Source: Sandaracinaceae bacterium
GTDB lineage: Bacteria > Myxococcota_A > Polyangia > Polyangiales > Houyiibacteriaceae
DNA length: 8,716 nucleotides
Assembly: GCA_012514415.1 (NCBI GenBank)
Contig: JAAZAH010000406.1
Coordinates: 1-8,716, forward strand
Reading direction: 5' to 3'
Shown here piece after piece: positions 1 to 8,704 of this stretch (positions are counted from its first letter, which is position 1; every line of letters begins with the position of its first letter). Both the position numbers and the translations under genes were made by a program. The notes under the pieces were generated by a model. It did not search any database and had not been told where the DNA came from. It saw only the letters and a list, made by a program, of their open reading frames with translations.

Positions 1-1
1 C

Positions 2-1228
2 TACGATCGCGACAACGCGACGGGCTTTCCGAGACCGACCGAAGAGGTCGCTGCGCCGCCGAGCTCCAATCTTCGGACAGAGGTCGTTACCAGCGTAGGT
101 CTTCTCGCGGATCATTTCCGGCCTTTTGGACTCGAATCGCCCGTCCGATTTGAAGCCGAACCCAACCCCGATCCCCGGCGCTTCAAACGGACGTATCGGG
201 TGGTTTCACAGGCGCTGACGGGGAGCGACGTCGAGCTCGTCGGGCGCGCCGCCGGCGATCCTTCATGGTCGGAGGAGATGCGCGCTCATTATCTCGAAGT
301 TCCGGATGATCCGCGCTACCAAGCCTTGGCTCGGTCGATCATCGAAGAGATGCTTCCGCCGAGCTACCACGACGAGCCGATCGCGCAGATTCGTGCGATC
401 ACGTTCTGGCTCGAGCGAGAGGGGACCTATACGACCTCGGTCGGTCATACAGCGGGAAAGAGCGGCGATCCGACGGCGGATTTTCTCTTCGGTGATCTGG
501 TCGGCTATTGCGTTCATTTCTCGCACGCCGCGACAATGCTTTTTCGCTCGATCGGTCTTCCGGCGCGAGTCTCAACGGGCTATGCGATCCCGGAGCTTGC
601 GCGGAGGGGCGGTTCGGCGCTGCTTCTGACCGATGCCTTTAGCCATGCTTGGGCCGAGGTCTATCTCGAGGGAGCGGGATGGATCATTGCCGATGTGCAG
701 CCGCATAGTTCGATGGATTCGCCCCCGCCTTTGCCGGACGCCGATCTCACGCGGCTCCTTGGCGAGCTTCGGCGCGGCGAGGCTCCCGAGCGCGTTCCCG
801 ATGAAGCCCCGGTGCGGCTTCTCCCCGACCTTGAAACACTGACTCGCGGGCTCACGATCGGCCTGAAGGCGATCCTCCTTACCGTCCTTTTCGTTCTCTT
901 CTGCTGGAAATGGATCCGCCGGATTGCGCCGGAAAGCCCGAGCGCGCGGTATCGGGCGCGACTCGACCGACTCTCTGAGCTCGGCATCAGGCGGCGACGC
1001 GGCGAAAGCCCAGAGGCCTTTGCGCGACGAGTAAGCCGGGAGTTTCCGCATCTTGTCTCGCTCACCGAGGCCCATCTGAGTCAGGCGTTTGGGGGAAGCA
1101 CACGGCCTCATCCCAATGAGCTACAATCGATCGACCGGGCGCTTGGCGAGGAGATCCGCGAGGCCGTCTCATGGCCACGCCGTCTCCTTGGCGCTCTCGA
1201 TCCCATCTCATGGCTTTTCGCACGTTGA
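2..1228 (+). CDS. TgpA-like membrane transglutaminase, 3' part (5' end outside window)
   Basis: The frame is open from the left edge to a TGA at 1226-1228, so the true start lies upstream. A GTG at 200 is only an internal candidate. Counting from that GTG, a transglutaminase-like (papain-fold) core shows the Cys-His-Asp triad: C104 in GYCVHFS (codon 509-511), H149 in SHAWAEVY (644-646) and D165 in IIADVQP (692-694). One strong transmembrane helix follows at about residues 215-236 (AILLTVLFVLFCW), flanked by KW..RR. A basic tail of roughly 100 residues resembles the DUF4129-type C-terminus. This order matches TgpA/DUF3488 proteins, whose N-terminal membrane helices would lie off the left edge. 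The catalytic core should be periplasmic and the tail cytosolic. The family is often linked to MoxR and DUF58 genes, and a MoxR gene follows here after 4 nt. The substrate is unknown. The domain call is secure; the full family name is inferred from the visible half. Confidence 0.88.
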   Translation, partial: YDRDNATGFPRPTEEVAAPPSSNLRTEVVTSVGLLADHFRPFGLESPVRFEAEPNPDPRRFKRTYRVVSQALTGSDVELVGRAAGDPSWSEEMRAHYLEVPDDPRYQALARSIIEEMLPPSYHDEPIAQIRAITFWLEREGTYTTSVGHTAGKSGDPTADFLFGDLVGYCVHFSHAATMLFRSIGLPARVSTGYAIPELARRGGSALLLTDAFSHAWAEVYLEGAGWIIADVQPHSSMDSPPPLPDADLTRLLGELRRGEAPERVPDEAPVRLLPDLETLTRGLTIGLKAILLTVLFVLFCWKWIRRIAPESPSARYRARLDRLSELGIRRRRGESPEAFARRVSREFPHLVSLTEAHLSQAFGGSTRPHPNELQSIDRALGEEIREAVSWPRRLLGALDPISWLFAR

Positions 1229-1232
1229 ATCT

Positions 1233-2258
1233 ATGAACCAAACCCACGCACTATCCGAGCAGATTCAGGCCAGGAGCTTCTCCATCCAAGAGGCGAGCGC
1301 GGTGCTCTCCCGGCTGAAGAGGCGGCTGTCCGCTGCTGTCAAAGGTCGAGATGAGATCATCGATCTTCTCTTGATTGCGCTCGTGGCGGATGGTCACGTT
1401 CTGCTCGAGGATTTCCCGGGATCCGGAAAGACGACACTCGCGCGTGCGCTCGGTGAGGCGATTCTCGCCGACCCCGACATCGATCTCCCCTCTTTCAGGA
1501 GGATCCAGTTTACGCCCGACCTCTTGCCGAGCGATATTACGGGGACCAATATTTTCGATCCCGAGGCGCGGCGCTTTGAGTTTCGGCGCGGGCCGGTTTT
1601 CGCGCATATCGTCCTCGCAGATGAGATCAATCGAACCTCGCCCAAGGTTCAGGCGGCGATGCTCGAGGCGATGGCGGAGAAGCAAGTAACCATCGACGAT
1701 CGCTCGCATCCACTCGATTCGCTTTTCTTCGTGGTGGCGACGCAGAACCCGCTCGATTTGGCAGGGACCTACCCGCTACCGACGCCGCAGCTCGATCGCT
1801 TCCTCTTCAAGCTGCGAATGGAGCCGATCGATCGGGAAAGTGAGCTTGCGGTGCTGGGTACGTATCCGGCGGTTCCGCTCGAACTGTCGGCACGTGAGCA
1901 AGGAGTGAGCCGCGCGGAGCTCTTAGGCGTGAGGCAGACTGCGCGCCGTCAGGTGTCGATTGCGCCGGCAATCAAGGAAGCGCTCGTCGATCTGGCGCGT
2001 GATACCCGAGAGGACCCGCGGGTTGCTCAGGGGGCGAGCACGCGTTCACTCGTTCTCCTTTTGCCCGCGCTTCAGGCGAGGGCGCTCCTTCACGGACGGG
2101 ATTACGTCGCGCCGGAGGATCTCGAGGCGCTCGCACCTCATGTCTTCGCGCATCGGCTGACGCTCCTTCGCGGCATCGATGACGCTCTGCCAGTAGTGAG
2201 GGATGCGCTTGGTCGTGCGCTGGATCGGCTGGCGCGGGCGGGGCTTCGCGCGCGCTAA
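1233..2258 (+). CDS. MoxR-family AAA+ ATPase
   Basis: A 341-residue protein with all AAA+ landmarks of the MoxR group. Residues 62-67 are Walker A (PGSGKT), 125-133 Walker B (HIVLADEIN, D130/E131) and 169-173 sensor 1 (ATQNP). An LDRFLFK motif with the arginine-finger region lies at 187-193, and the sensor-2 region GASTRS (R271) at 267-272, followed by the C-terminal lid helices. Length fits the family (about 310-350 aa). MoxR ATPases act as chaperone-like ATPases that assemble or activate partner complexes, commonly with DUF58/VWA proteins and transglutaminases. The ATG at 1233 is chosen because it lies 4 nt after the preceding stop and gives a normal N-terminus. The same frame stays open back to 1089, but that would overlap the transglutaminase by about 140 nt. 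No good Shine-Dalgarno precedes 1233, which suggests translational coupling. No DUF58 gene is visible; it may lie upstream. Confidence 0.93.
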   Translation: MNQTHALSEQIQARSFSIQEASAVLSRLKRRLSAAVKGRDEIIDLLLIALVADGHVLLEDFPGSGKTTLARALGEAILADPDIDLPSFRRIQFTPDLLPSDITGTNIFDPEARRFEFRRGPVFAHIVLADEINRTSPKVQAAMLEAMAEKQVTIDDRSHPLDSLFFVVATQNPLDLAGTYPLPTPQLDRFLFKLRMEPIDRESELAVLGTYPAVPLELSAREQGVSRAELLGVRQTARRQVSIAPAIKEALVDLARDTREDPRVAQGASTRSLVLLLPALQARALLHGRDYVAPEDLEALAPHVFAHRLTLLRGIDDALPVVRDALGRALDRLARAGLRAR

Positions 2259-2262
2259 AGGC

Positions 2263-2267
2263 GGAGG
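2263..2267 (+). promoter_or_regulatory. Shine-Dalgarno GGAGG, start-deciding for the TPR gene
   Basis: GGAGG directly abuts the ATG at 2268, which is too close for that start. It stands 9 nt ahead of the in-frame GTG at 2277, a workable spacing. That start would give an N-terminus VKRVLVLI, still a good signal peptide. A weaker AAAGG at 2257-2261 could serve the ATG with 6-nt spacing. The start is therefore ambiguous by three codons. Confidence 0.5.
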
Positions 2268-4205
2268 ATGGAATCGGTGAAGCGCGTGCTCGTCCTCATC
2301 CTCATTTTCGGGGCCACTTTCGGGCTCTCTGTGAGTCCTAGGACGACGTTTGCGCGCGATGATGAGGCTGGGGGCTTCGGATTCGGACTTTCTGGAACGC
2401 CGGAGGAACTTTCGCTTTATTCGCTTGTCTTTTCGGGTCGATACATCGACGCACGCGAATCGGCGGAGGCGTTACTCAAAAAAGATCCGAATTCGTATGT
2501 GGCGCATCTCGCGATGGCGCAGATCCATTATTACGGAGAGGCGAACTTTCCGAAGGCGCTCAGGCACGCTCGGGAGGCGCGACGTCTCTACGAGGCGCGG
2601 CATCCAGTCTACGATCCGGACACGGTCCGCTGGCACGCCCAGATTCTCCACGAGCTCTCTTGGGCGCACTATGCGCTTGGGCAGCATCAGGAGTGGCTCG
2701 ACCGCATGGAGGAGCTGAAGGCGCTCTACGGAATCGATCGCGGCGCCGAGACCGCATGGTCGCTGATGAAGCTTGGCGAGCTCGATAAGGCGCGGGCTGC
2801 GGTTCAAGCGGCGCTCGATAAGAACGACCCACAGCTCGAGGAGATCGCGCTTAACTCGCTGTGTGCGATCGAATTTGAGGCCGGTGAGGATGAGCGGAGT
2901 TATGAAGCGTGCAAAGAAGCGGTCGAGGCGCGTCGTCGGCGCGGAGCGATGCCGCTCCTTGTGGACCTGACGAATTTTGCCGAGGCAGCGCGCGGCCTCT
3001 TTCGCTTTGAAGAGAGTGAGCGCGCGCTCCTTGAGGCCGCGAGGATGCGCGAGCCGAGCTACGGAAATCCGCACCGTGAGCTCGCCGATCTCTACCTTCG
3101 ACAGGGGCGTTTCGTGGAGGCCGCATCGGCCGTTCGAGCGATCCCCGAAACCCGAATGCTTCGTCCGGCGTCGATGATCGATTCGGATCGGGCCGAGATC
3201 ATGCGGACAATGGCTTCGCTCTTTCTATTGGCGGGGGAGCCGGCGGTCGCCCTCGAAATGACGAGCGATGCGTTGCGTCGTCCGGATCGACGCGCACATC
3301 AGAGTCGGGATCCAGCGCAGGATCTGGCGGTGGCGTCCTTACTCGATCGTGCGGCGCGTCTCGCACATGCGGAGATGATCTTGGAGGAGGCGTCGACGAG
3401 GAACTTCTTCCACCGTGTGGGAGCGAAGGTTCGGAGCGCGTACGAGCGCTTGCTGGCCTATCGTAGTGGGCGACGCGCGCTTTCTGCACTGTCTGGTGAA
3501 GAGCGGCTCATCGGCTTTTTCAGAATCGATTCGGCGAAGGCATCGATTGTTGCGCCTTGGTTCGTTGGCGATCTTGTAGGATTGATCGGTCCGGGGATCG
3601 CCAAGGCGATTTTGGACGAAGCGGGCGTTCGAGATGAGCGCGAGCAGCTTCAGTATTATCTTGATGCTTTCCGCGCACACGCGGCGTTTGGCGAAGAAGC
3701 GCTCGGTGAGTTCGAGCGATATTCGCAGCGGGCGCTCAGTGGGCTCTCTGAATCAGAGCGGATGCTTCGGGCTCGGCTGATAGGGGAGCGGGCGATGCTA
3801 CGGTGCGCGCGTGCGATCGATGAAGGGTGCATTCACGATCTGATGGGTACGCTCGAGACCGATCCCGGATTCTTTCGGCGGAGCGGGTACGCGATTCCGG
3901 TGCGGTTGGAGAAGCGGGGCGGAGGAAAGCTCGCTGCAATGCTTCTCCGCTCTCCTCGGTTCAAGAAACATCGAAAGGGTCTTGTTTTGCGTGTGACGGG
4001 AGATGAAGAGGCTTGCCTCATCGACCCGCTTGGGGAACACGCGATCTGCGGTACAGGAAAGAGTGCAGAAGAGGCGGCGGAGGCGCTTCACCGAGAGGCG
4101 TTTGCGCCACGTGTGGACTTGAGCCGGCTCGATCTCGATGGCCTGGATGGTTCAACCCGCGCCGGCAGAAATCCGCTCGCGCCGCTCCTCGATCCGGATT
4201 TATAG
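2268..4205 (+). CDS. secreted TPR-repeat protein of unknown function
   Basis: The 645-aa product begins with a signal peptide: KR, then a hydrophobic stretch VLVLILIFGATFGLSV, with likely cleavage after TTFA near residue 29. The mature protein is helix-rich with TPR-like units. Examples are residues 47-75 (SGRYIDARESAEALLKKDP), 77-108 (ALRHAREARRLYEAR), 163-190 (LGELDKARAAVQAALDKN) and 240-285 (RFEESERALLEAARM, then LRQGRFVEAASAV). Residues 300-540 are helical without clear repeats, with a semi-hydrophobic segment at 427-450. A compact C-terminal region (about 540-612) has a predicted beta-rich core (GLVLRVTGDEEACLIDPLG) that I do not recognise. Four cysteines at 199, 215, 513 and 521 and two at 583 and 594 could form disulfides in the periplasm. 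The gene starts 9 nt after moxR, so it is probably co-transcribed. TPR proteins often sit in MoxR/VWA clusters as periplasmic scaffolds, but the role here is inference. A GTG start at 2277 is a real alternative. Confidence 0.85.
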   Translation: MESVKRVLVLILIFGATFGLSVSPRTTFARDDEAGGFGFGLSGTPEELSLYSLVFSGRYIDARESAEALLKKDPNSYVAHLAMAQIHYYGEANFPKALRHAREARRLYEARHPVYDPDTVRWHAQILHELSWAHYALGQHQEWLDRMEELKALYGIDRGAETAWSLMKLGELDKARAAVQAALDKNDPQLEEIALNSLCAIEFEAGEDERSYEACKEAVEARRRRGAMPLLVDLTNFAEAARGLFRFEESERALLEAARMREPSYGNPHRELADLYLRQGRFVEAASAVRAIPETRMLRPASMIDSDRAEIMRTMASLFLLAGEPAVALEMTSDALRRPDRRAHQSRDPAQDLAVASLLDRAARLAHAEMILEEASTRNFFHRVGAKVRSAYERLLAYRSGRRALSALSGEERLIGFFRIDSAKASIVAPWFVGDLVGLIGPGIAKAILDEAGVRDEREQLQYYLDAFRAHAAFGEEALGEFERYSQRALSGLSESERMLRARLIGERAMLRCARAIDEGCIHDLMGTLETDPGFFRRSGYAIPVRLEKRGGGKLAAMLLRSPRFKKHRKGLVLRVTGDEEACLIDPLGEHAICGTGKSAEEAAEALHREAFAPRVDLSRLDLDGLDGSTRAGRNPLAPLLDPDL

Positions 4206-5183
4206 GAGATCGCGGCGGAGCTCGTCCGGGCTGCGCGGCGAGAGTAGGCCGGGGGCCACGTCAAAGGGTGTGAGCGCGCCGCGTTCGCCGCGTTGGTAGA
4301 GACGGTGGGCGGCTCGCGCGTAGGCGACGAGGACGGCGCCCGTGAACTCGGGGTTGCTGTCGAGCGCGAGGCGGAATTCGACAACCTGGTTGGTCGCATC
4401 GGAGGTGGTGGCGCTGCGGATGACGACGCCGCCATGGGGCATCGCGGCGTGTTCGCGGGCGAGAGTCTCCGCGTCGATGAAGTGGACCGTGGTGTCGTAG
4501 TCGGCGAAATAATGCGGAAGGGTCACGATGGCTTCGCGGAGGGCGTCTAGATCGGCCCCTTCGTCCGGGACAACGAAGCACTCGCGCTGATGCCGTTCTG
4601 CGGGACCCAGGTTGGGGCGCGATCCCGCGCGGATGGCCTCGAGGCTTGCCTCGTTGGGAATGGTGTACTGGACACCGGCTTTCACTCCTGGGATGCGGCG
4701 GAGAGCGTCAGAGTGGCCTTGGCTGAGACCGCGCCCCCAGAACGTGTAGGTCTCGCCCTTGGGGAGAATGGCTTCACCAAGGAGGCGGTGAAGAGAAAAG
4801 AGGCCGGGGTCCCAGCCGGTTGAGATGATGGCGAGGCGATCTCCGGCGCGTGCAGCTTCGTCAACCTGGGCGAAGTACTCGGGAATCTTGGCATGTGTGT
4901 CGAAGCTATCGACGGTGACGAAGCGTCGCGCGTATTCAGGCCCTTGGACAGGAAGATCGGTGGCGGATCCGCCGCAGAGAAGGAGGACGTCGAGCTCAAC
5001 CTGGGTAACGTCGAGTGCGTCGAGGCCGAAGAAGGGGAGACCGGTCTCTTCGCTTAGCGTGAGTGGATTGCGACGCGTATAGATCCCTTGGAGGGTGAGA
5101 TCGGGGGTCGCCTCAATCGCACGGATTGCTCCGCGACCCAGGTTGCCGTAGCCAAGAATGCCGATGCGAATGCGGTTCGTCAT
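4200..5183 (-). CDS. ddh: meso-diaminopimelate D-dehydrogenase (EC 1.4.1.16)
   Basis: The 327-aa product catalyses the NADPH-dependent one-step conversion of tetrahydrodipicolinate plus ammonia to meso-diaminopimelate, feeding lysine and peptidoglycan synthesis in the cytosol. It resembles Corynebacterium glutamicum Ddh (320 aa) along its whole length. Residues 11-16 are the Rossmann GYGNLG, 70-76 CGGSATD, 121-130 STGWDPGLFS, and 149-167 include WGRGLSQGHSDALRRIPGV. CFVVPDEGAD is at 202-211, MPHGG at 248-252, NPEF at 277-280, and AARRL-like AYARAAHRLYQRG at 287-299. The start MTNRIRIG aligns with the MTNIRVAI start of the Corynebacterium protein, so I chose 5183. The frame is open for 45 more codons to an ATG at 5318, but that extension has no family counterpart. 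A GAAGG lies only 2 nt before the start, so the RBS is poor. No other lysine-pathway gene is adjacent. The stop interlocks with that of the convergent TPR gene. Confidence 0.93.
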   Translation of the reverse strand: MTNRIRIGILGYGNLGRGAIRAIEATPDLTLQGIYTRRNPLTLSEETGLPFFGLDALDVTQVELDVLLLCGGSATDLPVQGPEYARRFVTVDSFDTHAKIPEYFAQVDEAARAGDRLAIISTGWDPGLFSLHRLLGEAILPKGETYTFWGRGLSQGHSDALRRIPGVKAGVQYTIPNEASLEAIRAGSRPNLGPAERHQRECFVVPDEGADLDALREAIVTLPHYFADYDTTVHFIDAETLAREHAAMPHGGVVIRSATTSDATNQVVEFRLALDSNPEFTGAVLVAYARAAHRLYQRGERGALTPFDVAPGLLSPRSPDELRRDLL

Positions 5184-5257
5184 ATCCTTCACCGATGAAT
5201 GTCGTCGGTTGAGACTGTCACGCATCGCCGCGAGATCCAGCACCAAGGTGGATTTTC

Positions 5258-5284
5258 CTCTTACGGGTGCTGCTTGAGTGTCAA
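5258..5284 (-). promoter_or_regulatory. possible sigma70-type promoter for ddh
   Basis: On the - strand a perfect TTGACA (5284-5279) is followed after 15 nt by TAAGAG (5263-5258). The -10 match is weak and the spacer short. It lies about 75-100 nt upstream of the chosen ddh start, in the 219-nt gap between ddh and the transposase gene. The gap otherwise shows no gene I can support. If real, it places transcription start inside the 45-codon upstream extension and supports the 5183 start. Confidence 0.3.
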
Positions 5285-5402
5285 AACTCTTGAAAAGACG
5301 GAGGAGTGCATCCCGCAAGACGAGCGCGGGCGGTCCGACTGGGACTTTCTTCAGGCGCTAGCTCACTCGCTCGCGGCGATCTTGCTCCGCATGAGACGAA
5401 AG

Positions 5403-6311
5403 CTAGCTTCGCGTGCCGGCGATGCGGCATCCGACGCGCCAGCGCATATAGTAGGTCCCCGGAGGGAACTGGACATCTGTCTCGCCGCTTCGAAAACGGG
5501 CGCGGGCGAGCGCGTACGCTTCTCGGAAGCGCCGAAGCGTCTCGTGTGCACTGCGGATGGCCTTGGCAATGACGCCTTTGAAAGTCGGCTTTCGCTCGGC
5601 GCGGGCAAGCTCACCTGCCCGCGTCCAGATATTCGCACGGAGGACCTTTCGGATGCCTAGGTAAGCGCGTCGCCTTTTGCGATGTTCTCTCTGAGCCTCT
5701 TCCCTTCGGCGCAAGATCGCCTCGGCGATGGCGGAGGCAGCCGCGTCACAGCCGAGCTCGTCGAGCAAACATTCCGGAGGGCCGAGCTCGAGCTCTTCGG
5801 TGAGCGGGAGATGCGACTTGGCACCAAAGCAGGACGGGCGGCAGACCTCTGCTTTGTATGATGTGAGCGGCGCCGATTCATCTGCGCCGAGAACGCCCGG
5901 GTACCGCGCTTCGTCGCGAACCATTCCGGCGGCGACGGGGTTGACGCGGACATAGCCAAGCGCGTCGGTGATCGCCGCATGTCCGATAAGACGCTGCACC
6001 GGTACGCCGCCTTCTTTCCATACTGTGCCTTCAATCCCGTAGAGGCGCTTTAGCCCGAGCGCGATCAGTCGATGCGCGTAGGCGGTGAAGTCCGGATGCC
6101 GACCCTCCGTATCGGTCGCGATTACGTGCACATGCGTGCTCATCACGCAGATCGCGTGCAGTCGAAGTCCGTACTTTTTCGCTGCGACCGCGTAGCAATA
6201 GCGGACCAGCTCGATCACGCGCGGGCGAGGGATGAGAAAATAGTAACCGCGGCGCGTTCGGCGCTGAATGTGGACGACATCACCGGCGAATACAGGGCGA
6301 GCTTTTGACAT
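5403..6311 (-). CDS. Y1/HUH transposase of the REP-associated (RAYT-like, transposase_17) type
   Basis: The 302-aa protein has an N-terminal Y1-type HUH nuclease domain over about residues 8-135. The histidine pair is H60-V-H62 in MSTHVHVIA, and the likely catalytic tyrosine is Y120 in LGYVRVNPVAAGMV, the YIHxNPVxAG-type motif of REP-associated tyrosine transposases and IS200-like relatives. The remaining 160 residues are highly charged, with an Arg-rich helix near 200-220 (RRREEAQREHRKRRRAYLG). A short hydrophobic/aromatic end motif (FPPGTYYMRWRVG) lies near 280-293. Such proteins nick and rejoin single-stranded DNA at hairpin repeats and are usually single-copy and domesticated. All key residues are present, so it looks intact. 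ATG at 6311 gives the normal MSKARP start; the only purine run is AGGG just upstream. No second transposase or IS ends flank it, but a 45-bp direct repeat lies 35-124 nt upstream. The family is secure; whether it mobilises anything is unknown. Confidence 0.88.
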   Translation of the reverse strand: MSKARPVFAGDVVHIQRRTRRGYYFLIPRPRVIELVRYCYAVAAKKYGLRLHAICVMSTHVHVIATDTEGRHPDFTAYAHRLIALGLKRLYGIEGTVWKEGGVPVQRLIGHAAITDALGYVRVNPVAAGMVRDEARYPGVLGADESAPLTSYKAEVCRPSCFGAKSHLPLTEELELGPPECLLDELGCDAAASAIAEAILRRREEAQREHRKRRRAYLGIRKVLRANIWTRAGELARAERKPTFKGVIAKAIRSAHETLRRFREAYALARARFRSGETDVQFPPGTYYMRWRVGCRIAGTRS

Positions 6312-6345
6312 ACCCTATTATCGCAACGCCGGGCGCAGAGTTTCG

Positions 6346-6435
6346 TCCCGCACTCAACCTAGGTCCCTCCGCACGATCATCTCCAGGTCCTTCCGCACTC
6401 AACCTAGGTTCTTCTGCACGATCATCTCCAGGGTT
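6346..6435 (+). repeat. two-copy 45-bp imperfect direct repeat with AACCTAGGT core
   Basis: Copy 1 is 6346-6390 and copy 2 is 6391-6435, abutting head-to-tail with 38 of 45 positions identical by eye. The best conserved parts are GCACTCAACCTAGGT and GCACGATCATCTCCAGG. Copy 2 contains the perfect 10-bp palindrome AACCTAGGTT (6401-6410). It lies between the divergent transposase gene and the OmpA gene. The 226-nt intergenic region holds no gene I can support. Confidence 0.8.
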
Positions 6436-6473
6436 GAATTCCATCGCGATCCCTCCCTAGACTCGCTGCGACC

Positions 6474-6484
6474 GGAAATATTCC
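6474..6484 (+). promoter_or_regulatory. small palindrome GGAAATATTCC, possible operator
   Basis: An 11-bp near-perfect palindrome (GGAA-ATA-TTCC) in an AT-richer patch, centred about 60 nt upstream of the OmpA start and about 40 nt upstream of its candidate -10. It could be a protein-binding site or chance. There is no other support. Confidence 0.2.
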
Positions 6485-6520
6485 CCGGACACTTTTCCTC
6501 ACTTTCAAACGGCGCGCTGA

Positions 6521-6526
6521 TATAGT
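6521..6526 (+). promoter_or_regulatory. candidate -10 element TATAGT of the OmpA gene
   Basis: TATAGT matches TATAAT at 5 of 6 positions and ends 11 nt before the ATG at 6538. No convincing -35 is seen 16-18 nt upstream. No Shine-Dalgarno precedes the ATG. Together these hint at a very short or leaderless transcript. Tentative. Confidence 0.3.
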
Positions 6527-6537
6527 CGCTTCGTCCC

Positions 6538-8493
<1,956 letters not shown>

Positions 8494-8546
8494 TCGAAGG
8501 CTGTGAGTGACGGGCCTCTGCGATGAGCGAGCCCCTTGTACGAAAG

Positions 8547-8578
8547 AACGCCTCAAGGACCGACCTTGGGGCGTTTTT
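8547..8578 (+). terminator. Rho-independent terminator of the OmpA gene
   Basis: A 12-bp stem, AACGCCTCAAGG (8547-8558) with CCTTGGGGCGTT (8564-8575), has one G-U wobble and a 5-nt loop ACCGA, and leads into a run of five T (8574-8578). It begins 54 nt after the OmpA stop and fits that gene's orientation. Confidence 0.92.
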
Positions 8579-8599
8579 GCGAATCGTGTCCAGTCGCTG

Positions 8600-8637
8600 A
8601 ACCTAGGTCGGCTTGGTTCGGTAGGCTCAACCTAGGT
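8600..8637 (+). repeat. second pair of AACCTAGGT motifs
   Basis: AACCTAGGT occurs at 8600-8608 and 8629-8637, 29 nt apart. The second copy shares the longer CTCAACCTAGGT with the two copies upstream of the OmpA gene. This is noncoding DNA after the terminator. Confidence 0.7.
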
Positions 8638-8704
8638 CTCGGGACTCAGGTCTCGGACCTCTCAGATCGCCCCACTGAGGTCGCTCCGCCCGAACTCCGT
8701 TCGG
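8635..8704 (+). repeat. small direct repeats and hairpins in 3' noncoding DNA
   Basis: GGTCTCGG appears at 8635-8642 and again at 8649-8656. Two inverted repeats follow: GACCTC (8656-8661) with GAGGTC (8677-8682), and CCGAAC (8690-8695) with GTTCGG (8699-8704) around a 3-nt loop. No poly-T follows either, so they do not look like terminators. No gene is visible from 8494 to the right edge. Confidence 0.45.

Noticed and set aside
1089..1232. Upstream extension of the MoxR frame
   Set aside because: It would overlap the transglutaminase by about 140 nt and its residues do not resemble a MoxR N-terminus; ATG 1233 fits better.
5184..5318. 45-codon N-terminal extension of ddh
   Set aside because: The family start aligns at 5183 and the extension contains a promoter-like TTGACA; it is kept only as an alternative.
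5355..5410. Two GCTAGC sites downstream of the transposase as possible element ends
   Set aside because: The shared sequence is only a 6-bp palindrome with little flanking match, and the second copy overlaps the transposase stop; too weak to call.
5199..5660. 153-codon + strand frame across the ddh-transposase gap
   Set aside because: It runs antisense into the transposase gene and shows no recognisable domain or good start.
6346..6435. CRISPR-like array
   Set aside because: There are only two abutting copies, with no unique spacers and no cas genes.
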